Shown here one piece after another: positions 52,856 to 63,905 of a stretch of DNA of 64,000 nt. The notes under the pieces were generated by a model. That model searched no databases and was not told the origin of the DNA. It worked only from the letters and a program-made list of their open reading frames with translations. Position numbers and translations under genes: made by a program. Source of the DNA: Archangium lansingense. Its GTDB lineage: Bacteria > Myxococcota > Myxococcia > Myxococcales > Myxococcaceae. Position 1 is the first letter of the stretch, and each line of letters begins with the position of its first letter. The stretch lies in contig NZ_JAPNKA010000001.1 in NCBI RefSeq assembly GCF_026626635.1, positions 6,076,001-6,140,000 of the forward strand, written 5' to 3'.

Positions 52856-54370
52856 TCAGCTCACCCGCACCGTGGTCTTCATTTCGCGGCCGGTGGCGGG
52901 ATCCCTGGCGCGCATGGTGAGGATGCCTTCCACGTTCACGTCGAAGGTAATCTCCACCTGCACCGAGCCTGCCCGGGCCGGGCGGATCCCCGAGAACGTG
53001 AACTCGCCGAGCAGATCGTTCTTCACGACCATCTCGTGGTCGCCCTGGTAGATGCGCATGGCCAGCTCGGTCTGGTTGTCCATGCTCGTGGTGGCCACCA
53101 CCTGCTTGGCGTTCGGAATCGGCGCATTGCGCGGGAACACCGTATGGAACGCCCCGCCCGCGCGCTCCAGGCCAATCGCCATCGGGATCACGTCCAACAG
53201 CTGCAGCCGCAGGCTCGAGTTGTCCTCCAGCGACTTGGCGTACAGCGCCGCGCCCACGGCCACGGCCTCGTCCGGGTGCACGCCCTTGCTCGGCGTCTTG
53301 CCGAAGAACTTCGTCAGCCGGTCCTGCACGACGGGCATGCGCGTCTGCCCACCGACCAGCAGCACCTCGTCGATGTCCTTGGTGCTCAGCCCCGAGTCCA
53401 CCAGCACCCGCGCGACCATCTGGAGCGTGCGATCCACCAGGTGGTTCGTCAGCTTCTCCAGCATCTTGCGCGAGAACTTCATCTCGATGTTCAGCGGCTG
53501 GCCCTGCGCCGTCATCGTGATGAACGGGATGTTGAACTGCACCTCGTCGCGCGCGGACAGATCGATCTTCGTGCGCTCGGCCAGGTCCTTGATGCGCTGC
53601 ATGGCCACGGGATCCGTGGCCAGATCAATCCCCGTCTTCGACGCGAAGTCCGTCAGGACGTGGTGGATGATGGCGTTGTCGAAGTCGATGCCGCCCAGGA
53701 AGACATCACCGCCGGTGGCCTTCACCTCGAAGATGCGGTCGCGAATCTCGATGATGGACACGTCGAAGGTGCCACCGCCCAGGTCGTAGACGAGCACCTT
53801 CTTGTTGACGCCCTTGCCGGCGCCATAGGCCAGGGCCGCGGCGGTGGGCTCGTTGATGATGCGCACGACCTCGAGGTCGATGAGCTTGCCCGCCTCCTTC
53901 ACCGTCTGGCGCTGCCGGTCGTTGAAGTACGCCGGCACCGTCACCACCGCGCGCCTGATGGGCGTCTTGAGGTAGTTGGCGGCGACGTCGCGAATCTTGT
54001 TGAGGATCTTGGCGCTGATCTCCTGGAGGGAGAACTCCTTCTTGCCCACGTCCAGGACGACGTCGTTCTTCTTGCCGGGGCGCACCGAGTACGCCACGAC
54101 CTTCTTCATCGAGTCGACGATGTCGCTCTTGAAGTGCCGCCCCACCAGGCGCTTGGAGCCGTAGATGGTGTTCCTCGGGTTGAGCTGCCACTGGCGCTTG
54201 GCCTCGTTGCCAATCAGCTCGTTGCCCTTGTCGTCGATCGCAAAGATGGAGGGGATGGTGTACTCGCCGCCCTTGTAGGGGATGAGCTTCACGTTCCCAC
54301 CGTCCTCGACGATCGCGGCGCACGAGTTGGTCGTGCCGAGGTCGATGCCGATGATGGGATCCTTGTGCAT
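52856..54370 (-). CDS. Hsp70/DnaK-like chaperone lacking the C-terminal lid
   Basis: 504 aa from the ATG giving MHKDPIIGIDLGTTNS. The nucleotide-binding domain is intact: GIDLGTTNSCAA, NEPTAAALAYG, VYDLGGGTFDVS, DEVLLVGGQTRMP. The substrate-binding beta domain follows (LQLLDVIPMAIGLERAGG, FPRNAPIP, GEFTFSGIRPARAGSVQVEITFDVNVEGILTMRARD) and the protein ends about 10 residues later. DnaK is ~610-640 aa, so the alpha-helical lid and the EEVD-like tail are missing. Such short Hsp70s often serve specialised clients. No dnaJ or grpE neighbour is present. It is not the housekeeping DnaK. Confidence 0.92.
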   Translation of the reverse strand: MHKDPIIGIDLGTTNSCAAIVEDGGNVKLIPYKGGEYTIPSIFAIDDKGNELIGNEAKRQWQLNPRNTIYGSKRLVGRHFKSDIVDSMKKVVAYSVRPGKKNDVVLDVGKKEFSLQEISAKILNKIRDVAANYLKTPIRRAVVTVPAYFNDRQRQTVKEAGKLIDLEVVRIINEPTAAALAYGAGKGVNKKVLVYDLGGGTFDVSIIEIRDRIFEVKATGGDVFLGGIDFDNAIIHHVLTDFASKTGIDLATDPVAMQRIKDLAERTKIDLSARDEVQFNIPFITMTAQGQPLNIEMKFSRKMLEKLTNHLVDRTLQMVARVLVDSGLSTKDIDEVLLVGGQTRMPVVQDRLTKFFGKTPSKGVHPDEAVAVGAALYAKSLEDNSSLRLQLLDVIPMAIGLERAGGAFHTVFPRNAPIPNAKQVVATTSMDNQTELAMRIYQGDHEMVVKNDLLGEFTFSGIRPARAGSVQVEITFDVNVEGILTMRARDPATGREMKTTVRVS

Positions 54371-54453
54371 CGCGCGTGGACTCCGAAGAAAGGGGGGCTC
54401 GGGGCGAGGGGGAAAAGCCCCGGCTCTTATCAACTCGCGAGGTTAGTGCAACT

Positions 54454-57177
54454 TCACTGGGGTCGCGAGCGAGAGTAGGCGTCCAGCACCCCGGGGAGCT
54501 GAAGCAGGTTCACCCCAGGAGCGTCCAGGAGGCCCTCGGCCGACAGCCCCGAGGACAGGCGCAGGGCCGTCACCTCCAGCGCCACCCCGGTCTGACCGGC
54601 CGGGTCCGCAGTGGCCCCTGCCGGAGCATCCGGCACTCGGATGGCTCCTCCACTCGCCTCCAGGGCGAAGAACACCACGTGCCGTCCCTGGGCCCCGGTG
54701 AGCGTCACTCGGGCGAGCCCCACGCCCCTTCCGGCCAGAGCGCTCCAGCTGGCCGGAGAGGGAGTAAGGGTCCGGCTCGCAGGTGTGTAGGAGGCGGTGG
54801 GGAGGGGCAGGAACCCAGGCATGGAGGCTCGGGTGGGGAGCGAGGGCGCGCGGATGATGCTCCCGCTCACGGACGCCCCCGATGTACTAGAAGTGGCGAA
54901 AATCCACACTCCGGGTGTACTCGCCTCTGCGCCTCCGTAGGGGGCCCCACTGCGCAACAGCACTGGCGGCACGGGCCGCGTCCCATCCGGCTGGGCCGCT
55001 CCGGCGGTCTGGGAGGCGAGTCCCAGGGGCATGAGTCCCGCCTCAGGCGAGAGCTCCACGGCGGCGACTACGGCGGTGTCGAGCCCGGAGGGCAGGTTGG
55101 GGATCACCACCTCGGTGCGGCGGAGCTGCTCGCGACGGGGGCGGTGGGTGAGGCCGGTGAAGCGGCTGTAATCCGGGAGGTCCTCACTGCCCTGGCAGCG
55201 CGTGGTGTCCGAGCACAGACCATCCCCATCGAGGTCCGTCGCATCCGGCGCGTAGGGCAGGTGGGTGATGGAGGTGAAGGCCTGGAGCGCGTAGTCCATC
55301 GCGCCGCTGTAGGCGAGCAGGTCCGTGGGGCGGAGGCTCGTGGCCTGGGCGAGTGGAAGCTTGCCGGCGAAGGCTACCGCGGTGCGTCGTCCAGCCTGTC
55401 CCAGCCCGTAGGAGCGCGACTTGAGCTCCGTGTTGCCCGCCAGCCCGAGGGACGCATACGCCACCAGGCTGCCAGGAGCGGGGATGCGCTGGGTGAGGCC
55501 GGGGAGGGGAACGAGGAAGGTCTCCCCGAAGAGGTTGGTGAGATCCACCGTCGTCGGATCCCCAGCGGACAGTACTGAGAAGCCGACCGAGAGCTCACCG
55601 GAGGAGTGAACCTCGTTGAAGCTGATGCCCGCGGTGAAGCCGGCGGCGCCGTGGACGGGGTTCTCCTCGAGCGGCAGCAGCACGTCGCGCGCGGACGTGG
55701 AGACCACGGAGACCCGATCGTAGCGAGGGAACCCGTCTGCTCGCAGCTCGCCCGAGGCGGCGGAGAAGCTGGCGGTGGCTCCGGTGAAACCAGGGAAGAG
55801 GGCCACGCCGGTCGCATCCGTCGTCACCGCGACGGGAGCAGGGCAGGGGCCGGAAGCGGGAGGCGCATCACACCCGAGCACTTCCACGCCAGCGAGTGGG
55901 CGCCGGGAGGCCGCATCCACCACGACGAGCCGCCGGCCGCTCTCCAGGACGGGCAGCACGGTGAGGGAGGTCTCCTGGGCGGACACCGCCGCGCCCACGG
56001 GCCGAGCCTGCACGCGCACCGTTCCGGCGGACACGGCCGTCACCAGTCCCGAGGACGACACCGTCACCGCGCTGCTGGGCGAGCCGCTCGCATCCAGTGC
56101 CGAGAAGCTGCCCTGGGCGAGGGGGAAGCTCGCACCGTCCAGCGTAAAGGCCACCAGCGAGAGCTGCACGGTGTCACCCACCACGAGCGTGGCCGTCCTG
56201 GGGCTGAGGGCGATGGAGACGATGTTGGCTGCCGGAGGCGCGGGGCGGCAGGCGCCATCCGTGCAGGCCTCTCCCGAGGCGCAGTCCGAGTGTCCCCGGC
56301 AACCGCTCGGCACACACCGGCTCGCCACACAGGTGAAGCCCGAGGCGCACTCCGTGCTGTCCATGCACGCGGCGCTCGGCTGGCAATGCGAATCCCTGCA
56401 GTACGCGGTGGCGGAGCAGTTCGTATCCACGAGGCAGCGCGGCAGCTCCTGGCAGATCTTCGTCGCGCAGTCGAAGCCCGGAGGGCAGGTGCCCGAGGTG
56501 AACGCCCGGCACTCGGTGTTGGGGCCGCACTCCGCGGTGGACTCGCAGGTCTGGTACTCGAGGCAGCGGCCCGCGGTGGCGCTGGTGCAATACTGGCCCG
56601 AGGGGCAGTCGGCCTGCGTGGTGCACCCAGCGCGGGCGCACGTCCCGGCTTCGCAGATGAAGCCCGCGCCGCACAGCTGATCATTCAAGCACTGGCGCAG
56701 ACAGTCGCCCTGCCGGCAGACGTAGAGCAGCGAGGCCACGCGGGGATCCACCCCCGGCGCGCAGTCCACGGGCTGGACACACGGGGCCTGGCACACGCCC
56801 TGAACCACCTCGCAGCGCTGTCCGGCCGGGCAGTCCTCCGCCGAGGTGCACGCGGTGGCCGTCACACACTGGCCCTCGCGGCAGGACTGGTTGGCAGCAC
56901 AGGCCGCATCCGAGCCGCAAGTGCAGCGGCCCTCCGTGCAGGCGAAGCCCTCGGCGCAGTCGGTGGCTTGGACGCACTCGGGACGAGGGGCGCACGAGCC
57001 TCCCGCGCAGACCTGCCGACTTCCGCACTCGGTGTCGTCCAGGCACAGCGGACCACATCCGCCCAGGCGGCATCGGCCTTCCGGACAGTCCGAGTCCGTG
57101 TCGCACGGTGTCGTTGAGGTAGGCGGGCAGGCAGAGAGCACTGCCAACAACAGAACGGAAAGAAGTACCCTGGACAT
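54454..57177 (-). CDS. Large Cys-rich surface lipoprotein with Ig-like domain
   Basis: 907 aa from MSRVLLSVLLLAVLSAC, a signal peptide ending in a lipobox. Residues ~18-290 hold about nine tandem Cys-rich units of the pattern DxDCPxGxxC...GxC (Dickkopf/EB-like modules common in myxobacterial surface proteins). A BIG_2-type Ig domain follows (SIALSPRTATLVVGDTVQLSLVAFTLDG, SSSGLVTAVSAGTVRVQA). The remaining ~480 residues are beta-rich with no named family, including a carboxypeptidase-like segment (RRLVVVDAASRRPLAGVEVLG). A short DLDGDGLCSD stretch looks like a calcium loop. Possibly a surface adhesin or contact protein. It is divergent from prkA. Confidence 0.85.
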   Translation of the reverse strand: MSRVLLSVLLLAVLSACPPTSTTPCDTDSDCPEGRCRLGGCGPLCLDDTECGSRQVCAGGSCAPRPECVQATDCAEGFACTEGRCTCGSDAACAANQSCREGQCVTATACTSAEDCPAGQRCEVVQGVCQAPCVQPVDCAPGVDPRVASLLYVCRQGDCLRQCLNDQLCGAGFICEAGTCARAGCTTQADCPSGQYCTSATAGRCLEYQTCESTAECGPNTECRAFTSGTCPPGFDCATKICQELPRCLVDTNCSATAYCRDSHCQPSAACMDSTECASGFTCVASRCVPSGCRGHSDCASGEACTDGACRPAPPAANIVSIALSPRTATLVVGDTVQLSLVAFTLDGASFPLAQGSFSALDASGSPSSAVTVSSSGLVTAVSAGTVRVQARPVGAAVSAQETSLTVLPVLESGRRLVVVDAASRRPLAGVEVLGCDAPPASGPCPAPVAVTTDATGVALFPGFTGATASFSAASGELRADGFPRYDRVSVVSTSARDVLLPLEENPVHGAAGFTAGISFNEVHSSGELSVGFSVLSAGDPTTVDLTNLFGETFLVPLPGLTQRIPAPGSLVAYASLGLAGNTELKSRSYGLGQAGRRTAVAFAGKLPLAQATSLRPTDLLAYSGAMDYALQAFTSITHLPYAPDATDLDGDGLCSDTTRCQGSEDLPDYSRFTGLTHRPRREQLRRTEVVIPNLPSGLDTAVVAAVELSPEAGLMPLGLASQTAGAAQPDGTRPVPPVLLRSGAPYGGAEASTPGVWIFATSSTSGASVSGSIIRAPSLPTRASMPGFLPLPTASYTPASRTLTPSPASWSALAGRGVGLARVTLTGAQGRHVVFFALEASGGAIRVPDAPAGATADPAGQTGVALEVTALRLSSGLSAEGLLDAPGVNLLQLPGVLDAYSRSRPQ

Positions 57178-57279
57178 CCCGCTCCCCGAGGGGAAAGTTC
57201 CGGGGGGTCCGCGCGACATGGCGGCGACCGTCCGGTGTGGTTAGTGGGTTCCTGAACTACAGCACAGAGGAGTCATCCC

Positions 57280-59556
57280 GTGGAAGCCAAGCGATACCTG
57301 CAGGAAGTGGGCGCCCAGGTGTCCGACGACTTCGTCAAGAATCGCTCCATCCTCTCCTTCGAGGAGTACGTCACGCTCTTCATGGGCGATCCACGGGGAC
57401 AGTCGCGCAATGCGGCCCAATACCTGCGCGACGTGATGGACCATTACGGCACGGAGACGGTGTCACACCCGACGGGGAAGATCCGCCGCTTCAAGGTCTT
57501 CGACGTCCCCTCCAGCGAGCGCGATGGCCGGGTCGCGGGCCAGGAGGAGGTACAGAACGCCATCTACCGGCAGCTCGGCAACTTCACGCGCGCCGGCCGC
57601 ATCAACAAGCTCATCATGCTGCACGGCCCCAACGGCAGCGCGAAGTCCACGCTGGTCAACGCGCTCAAGGCTGGCATGGAGGACTACTCGCGCCAGCCCC
57701 AGGGAGCCCTCTACCGCATCAGCTGGATCTTCCCCTCGGAGAAGCTCGTCAAGGGCTCCATCGGATTTGGCGGCGAGCGCGCGGCGGTCGCGGCGGCGGG
57801 CGCGGCGGCGGCGGGGGGTGATCTGTCCACCTACGCGCATCTGGACGCCGAGTCCATCGACGTGCGCGTCCCCTGCGAGCTGAGGGATCACCCGCTCTTC
57901 GTCGTCCCTCCCGTCGAGCGCCAGCGCCTGCTCGAGGGGGCGCTGAAGAAGAAGGGTCTGGGCAACGGGGACGGGCAGGGCGATAGCGACTTCGTCCTCT
58001 CCGACTACCTGGTGCACGGAGAGCTGTGCCACAAGTGCCGGAGCATCTACACGGCGCTGCTGTCCAACTACAAGGGTGACTACCTCCAGGTGCTGCGCCA
58101 CGTGCGCGTGGAGCGCTTCTACATCTCGCGCCGCTACCAGGTGGGCACGGTGACGGTGGAGCCGCAGATGAGCGTGGACGCCATGTACCAGCAGGTGACG
58201 GCGGACCGCACCCAGCTCAATGTCCCGCCCGCGCTTCACAACGTGGCCCTCTTCGAGCCCCATGGCCCGCTGGTGCACGCCAACCGCGGTCTCATCGAGT
58301 ACTCGGATCTGCTCAAGCGCCCGCTGGAGGCCTTCAAGTACCTGCTGGGCTTCAGCGAGACGTCCCAGGTGCCCCTGGAGCACTTCGTGCTGCAGCTCGA
58401 CGAGGTGCTCATCGCCTCGTCCAACGAGAAGCACCTGGGGGCCTTCAAGGAGCTGCCGGACTTCGCCTCCTTCAAGGGCCGCATCGAGCTGGTGCGCGTG
58501 CCCTACCTGCGCCGCTACCAGCAGGAGCAGCAGGTCTACGACGCTCAAATCACTCCCACCACCGTGGGCAAGCACGTGGCCCCTCACGCCACCGAAGTGG
58601 CCGCCATGTGGGCCGTGCTCACGCGCCTCAAGAAGCCCATCCCGGATCGCTACCAGCCCGAGGTGAAGGAGCTGGTGGATCAGGTGACGCCGGTGGAGAA
58701 GATGCACCTGTACGAGGAGGGCGTGGTGCCGGACCGGCTCAGCCTCTCGCACGGCAAGGAGCTGCGGAAGCTGCGCACGGACATGTACGAGGAGTCCGAC
58801 GCCTACCCCAACTACGAGGGTCGCAGCGGCGCCAGTGCCCGAGAGATCAAGACCGCGCTCTTCAACGCCGCGCAGAACGCCGACTACAAGTGCCTCAACG
58901 CCCTGGCGGTGATCGAGGAGCTCGAGGCCATCTGCAAGGACAAGAGCGTCTACGAGTTCCTCCTGCAGGAGGTGGTGGACGGCTACCACGATCATGAGGA
59001 GTTCGTGCGCGCGGTGGAGGCCGAGTACCTCGACCGGGTGGACGAGGAGGTGCGCGAGTCCATGGGGCTCGTCTCCGAGGGCCAATACCGCGAGCTGGTG
59101 GAGCGCTACGTCTACAACGTGAGCCACTGGGTGAAGGGCGAGAAGGTCCGCAACCGGATCACCGGTGCCAATGAGCGCCCGGACGAGCAGCGCATGGCGG
59201 AGCTGGAGGCCATCGTCATGCCGCGGGGCGAGGATCCGGGCGAGTACCGCCGTGGACTCATCTCGCAGATCGGCGCGCACAAGCTGGACAACCCGGACGC
59301 GGAGATGGACTACCCGCGCATCTTCCCGGACATGTTCCGCCGCCTGCGCGACCACTACTTCGAGGAGCGCAAGCGCGTGCTGCGCCGCAACAAGGAGAAC
59401 GTCCTCAAGTACCTCTCCGAGGAGCGCGGCTCGCTGTCTTCGCGCGAGCAGACCCAGGTGGAGAGCACCCTCAAGACGATGCACGAGCGCTACGGCTACT
59501 GCGAGCACTGCGCCAAGGACGCCATCCTCTTCCTCATGAAGAAGCGCTACGGCTGA
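57280..59556 (+). CDS. prkA: PrkA-type serine protein kinase / AAA protein
   Basis: 758 aa from a GTG with GAGGAG ~7 nt upstream. The AAA_PrkA domain has Walker A GPNGSAKST (116-124), SYLVHGELCHKC-type and DLLKRPLEAFKYLLGFSE motifs. The C-terminal PrkA kinase domain follows (YEGRSGASAREIKTALFNAAQN, YRELVERYVYNVSHWVKGEKVRN). PrkA acts in stress and sporulation signalling, usually with YeaH/SpoVR partners, which are not in the window. The usual length is ~640-690 aa. The excess comes partly from an Ala-rich low-complexity insert near residues 167-185 and a Gly/Asp linker near 225. It is transcribed divergently from the lipoprotein gene. Confidence 0.95.
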   Translation: MEAKRYLQEVGAQVSDDFVKNRSILSFEEYVTLFMGDPRGQSRNAAQYLRDVMDHYGTETVSHPTGKIRRFKVFDVPSSERDGRVAGQEEVQNAIYRQLGNFTRAGRINKLIMLHGPNGSAKSTLVNALKAGMEDYSRQPQGALYRISWIFPSEKLVKGSIGFGGERAAVAAAGAAAAGGDLSTYAHLDAESIDVRVPCELRDHPLFVVPPVERQRLLEGALKKKGLGNGDGQGDSDFVLSDYLVHGELCHKCRSIYTALLSNYKGDYLQVLRHVRVERFYISRRYQVGTVTVEPQMSVDAMYQQVTADRTQLNVPPALHNVALFEPHGPLVHANRGLIEYSDLLKRPLEAFKYLLGFSETSQVPLEHFVLQLDEVLIASSNEKHLGAFKELPDFASFKGRIELVRVPYLRRYQQEQQVYDAQITPTTVGKHVAPHATEVAAMWAVLTRLKKPIPDRYQPEVKELVDQVTPVEKMHLYEEGVVPDRLSLSHGKELRKLRTDMYEESDAYPNYEGRSGASAREIKTALFNAAQNADYKCLNALAVIEELEAICKDKSVYEFLLQEVVDGYHDHEEFVRAVEAEYLDRVDEEVRESMGLVSEGQYRELVERYVYNVSHWVKGEKVRNRITGANERPDEQRMAELEAIVMPRGEDPGEYRRGLISQIGAHKLDNPDAEMDYPRIFPDMFRRLRDHYFEERKRVLRRNKENVLKYLSEERGSLSSREQTQVESTLKTMHERYGYCEHCAKDAILFLMKKRYG

Positions 59557-59647
59557 GCCTCGGCCGAAGCAGCCGGGCGGACGGGCGCCCGGCGGTCGCG
59601 ATGCTTTCCGAAAATGCGTTACAGCGGGGATGATGGGGACTCTTTAA

Positions 59648-59675
59648 AGGTAGAGGGATTTTGTTCCCTCCACCT
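59648..59675 (+). promoter_or_regulatory. Hairpin between prkA and the trypsin-like protease
   Basis: AGGT-A-GAGGGA, loop TTTTGT, TCCCTC-C-ACCT: ten base pairs with one mismatch, 92 nt after the prkA stop and 17 nt before the next ATG. It lacks a T-tail and would lie in the leader of the protease mRNA. Confidence 0.4.
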
Positions 59676-59692
59676 CCCGCTTCGGAGCGTCG

Positions 59693-60586
59693 ATGAACCG
59701 TTTCTCCCTGGGCCTGCCCGCCCTCTTCGCCATGCTCTCCTGCGCCGCGGCCCCGACGCCGCAGCCGGTCTCCGAGATCTCGGGCACCGGTGGTGCGGGC
59801 AGCTCGCCAGTGGTGATGCAGCAGGTGGGCGCGCTGACTCCCCGGCTCACGCGCAAGGAGCAGGTGAAGCGGATTCTCCCCCACAACGTCCGGCTCTCCA
59901 TCCTCGAGGACGGCAAGGCCCGGCGCACCGCCTCGGGCGTGGTCATCGGCAACGAGCAGACGCCCGAGGGGCTCGTCAGCTACGTCATCACCAACGCGCA
60001 CGCGGTGGAGATGGACGACCTGAAGGAGCCTCACCTCGTGGCCATCGTGGACGAGCGTGCCGACTCCACCGAATACAAGGCCCATGTCGTGGCCACGGGC
60101 GTGGTGCCGGACATGGACCTGGCGTTGCTCAAAGTGCCCGGTCTGCCGCTGCGGCCCGCGCAGCTCGCCATGGACTCGGAGCTGGAGCTGGGCGATGACG
60201 TGGTGGTCGCCGCCTCGCCCTTCGGCCGAGCCTTGTCGCTCTCCGGCGGCATGGTGTCTCAGGTCGAATGGGACAAGGAGACCAAGCTGCCGCGCATGGT
60301 GAAGACGGACGCGGCCATCGGCTACGGAGCCTCCGGCGGCGGCATCTTCAGCCTGGAGTCCGGCAAGCTGCTCGCCATCGTCGAGGGTTATCGCACCGCC
60401 AAGGTGGGCTTCGCCGTGGCCGAGCAGAACTTCAGTTTCGACGTGCCCATGCCTGGCGAGACCTTCGCAGCCCCGAGCTCCAAGGTGCGCCTCTTCCTGG
60501 AGCAGAAGGGCTTTGCCCGGCTGCTCGGCAACAGCACGACGGCGACGAACCCGGGTACGAGCACCTCGCAGACCGCCAGCCGCTAG
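59693..60586 (+). CDS. Lipoprotein trypsin-like (S1C/HtrA-type) serine protease
   Basis: 297 aa. The lipobox AMLSC places the lipid on Cys17. The chymotrypsin-fold triad is visible: His103 in ITNAHAVE, Asp142 in DMDLALLKV, Ser214 in GYGASGGGIFS. Unlike DegP/HtrA there is no PDZ domain; the sequence ends after a short helix and a Thr/Ser tail (STTATNPGTSTSQTASR). Likely an outer-membrane- or periplasm-facing protease. SD-like GGAG precedes the ATG. It may share a transcript with the downstream dCMP deaminase (75-nt gap), but the functions do not suggest a link. Confidence 0.88.
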   Translation: MNRFSLGLPALFAMLSCAAAPTPQPVSEISGTGGAGSSPVVMQQVGALTPRLTRKEQVKRILPHNVRLSILEDGKARRTASGVVIGNEQTPEGLVSYVITNAHAVEMDDLKEPHLVAIVDERADSTEYKAHVVATGVVPDMDLALLKVPGLPLRPAQLAMDSELELGDDVVVAASPFGRALSLSGGMVSQVEWDKETKLPRMVKTDAAIGYGASGGGIFSLESGKLLAIVEGYRTAKVGFAVAEQNFSFDVPMPGETFAAPSSKVRLFLEQKGFARLLGNSTTATNPGTSTSQTASR

Positions 60587-60661
60587 CCTCCGCGGGCTTC
60601 TGGCCGGAAATTCGACTGCGGGCCCCGCCACGGTACATCCGCCGGAGGAGGGGAGGCACGC

Positions 60662-61126
<465 letters not shown>

Positions 61127-61283
61127 TCGCTTCCCCCCGCACACTGTTGGCTGGTTCACGAATGTGGCGTGGACTCGCTCCTTGGTACGAGTGAATCGTT
61201 CTATCGGGGACACCTGAACAGCCGAGTGTCCGACGGTTCGTTGTGGGAATACCTCGCAGCCAGCAAGAATTACCGCCCCAGGG

Positions 61284-61312
61284 TTGACGGTACTTGGGCG
61301 GCTCCCTAAATC
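61284..61312 (+). promoter_or_regulatory. Candidate sigma70 promoter for the kinase-like/NtrC pair
   Basis: TTGACG (61284-61289), 17-nt spacer, TAAATC (61307-61312). It predicts a ~50-nt leader to the GTG at 61369. The remaining 61127-61283 stretch shows only a weak ACTCG...CGAGT inverted repeat. Confidence 0.45.
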
Positions 61313-61368
61313 CTCGCAGCGACAGGGCGGCGGGTGTGAAGGGCGCCGGTCAATCTCTAGGAGCTTTC

Positions 61369-62049
61369 GTGATTACCTCCACGGCTGCGAGCAGCAGTGC
61401 GCCCTCGGTGCGCGAAGGGGCGGATCCAGTGGTGGATGCTGCACGTTACGGTGCGGTGCCCTCGCTGATGGACAGCCTTCTGCACGATGTGCGCAACCCC
61501 TTGAATGCACTCTCCATTCACCTGGAGGTGCTGTCCGAGAAGCTGAAGGGCGAGACGGGTCAGGTGCCCCCCTCGCAGGAGAAGAACCTCAAGGCCATGC
61601 GCGAGCAGATCCAGCGCGTGGATGGAACTCTGCGGCGCTTCGCCGAGTTCATCGTGAACCGCCCGGGCGTGCCCGGTGACGCGGACCTGTCCGATACGGT
61701 GACGCGCGCTCTAGAGGTGCTGGCGCACGAGAGCCGCAAGCGGCGTCTCCAGGTGCGTCAGGCCATCTCCGCCGGGGTGCGGGCTCGGCTGTCGGACACG
61801 GGCGAGCTGGGCTTTCTGGTGGTGCAGACCCTGATGAGGGCCTACGGCCGCTCGGAGCAGGGCGCGGAGGTGCTGGTGGCGGTGCGGACCGAGGAGTCCA
61901 GAGCCGTGCTCGAGGTGGTGGAAGCCACCTCCTCTCCCGCGGAGACCACCCCGGAGGCAGCTCTCGCCCTGGGGCTTCGGTGTGCGCAGCTCGGCGTGGA
62001 TCTGCAGCTTCGCGCAGGGACGTGCCGGCTCTCCTTCCCGCTCGTCTGA
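61369..62049 (+). CDS. H-box-only histidine kinase-like protein
   Basis: 226 aa from the GTG at 61369, with TAGGAG 5-6 nt upstream; the frame extends further but without an SD. SLLHDVRNPLNALSIHLEVL is a clear HisKA phospho-acceptor helix with His-Asp. The dimerisation helix continues through REQIQRVDGTLRRFAEFIV. The following region (LRQAISAGVRARLSDTGELGFLVVQTLM) keeps the general shape of an ATPase domain, but the N-box Asn, DxGxG and GxGL motifs are gone. It probably cannot bind ATP and may act as a phosphotransfer or scaffold protein for the NtrC-type regulator that starts 65 nt downstream. Confidence 0.8.
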   Translation: MITSTAASSSAPSVREGADPVVDAARYGAVPSLMDSLLHDVRNPLNALSIHLEVLSEKLKGETGQVPPSQEKNLKAMREQIQRVDGTLRRFAEFIVNRPGVPGDADLSDTVTRALEVLAHESRKRRLQVRQAISAGVRARLSDTGELGFLVVQTLMRAYGRSEQGAEVLVAVRTEESRAVLEVVEATSSPAETTPEAALALGLRCAQLGVDLQLRAGTCRLSFPLV

Positions 62050-62059
62050 GCCAGCGAGT

Positions 62060-62072
62060 GGTTTTCGAAACC
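62060..62072. promoter_or_regulatory. GGTTT-TCG-AAACC palindrome before the NtrC-type gene
   Basis: A near-perfect inverted repeat (5-bp arms) in the 65-nt gap between the kinase-like gene and the NtrC-type gene. It is a possible operator; binding factor unknown. Confidence 0.3.
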
Positions 62073-62114
62073 GTTTCTTCACCTGGGTTGTTCTAGAGGT
62101 CTGGAGGTTCTCAC

Positions 62115-63551
<1,437 letters not shown>

Positions 63552-63905
63552 GCGTCGTCCCACCGCCCCCTACCTACTTCGGCGGAACCTGCCCCGGAAC
63601 CAACCTCTGCGGTTGGTCCGGCCAGCACTCCTGGTCCACGTCCAGATACCGGGAGAGCGGGCGCCAGGGCGTATGTTCCGTATGAGAGCGAGGCATGACG
63701 CGGTGCGCGAAACACAGGGTGGGATAGCCCGTCTTCGCTTGACTCACAGGGTCACTGCGGGCGATCCTCCCGCCACACACACCCACGGGGTAACCGGTGA
63801 CACAGCTCCCTACTCAGGAGCACCTCCGGTGTGCCCTCTCCACGGTTGTCCAGAACAGGACGGAGACCGGCCACGCCTGTGGGCGTCAAGGAAGGCCACG
63901 TTTTC
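63552..63905. other. 354-nt gap between the NtrC-type gene and the ATPase gene
   Basis: It holds one strong hairpin at 63594-63621 (CCGGA-A-CCAACC, loop TCTGC, GGTTGGTCCGG; one bulged A, no T-run). There is also a possible 40-codon frame on the minus strand (63574-63696) with mixed codon use and no SD. No clear promoter was seen; the SD of the next gene is AAGGAAGG at 63889-63896. Confidence 0.5.

Noticed and set aside
63574..63696. Possible 40-codon minus-strand gene before the ArsA-like ATPase
   Set aside because: No ribosome site and mixed codon use, and it overlaps a strong hairpin. It was kept only as a note on the intergenic region.
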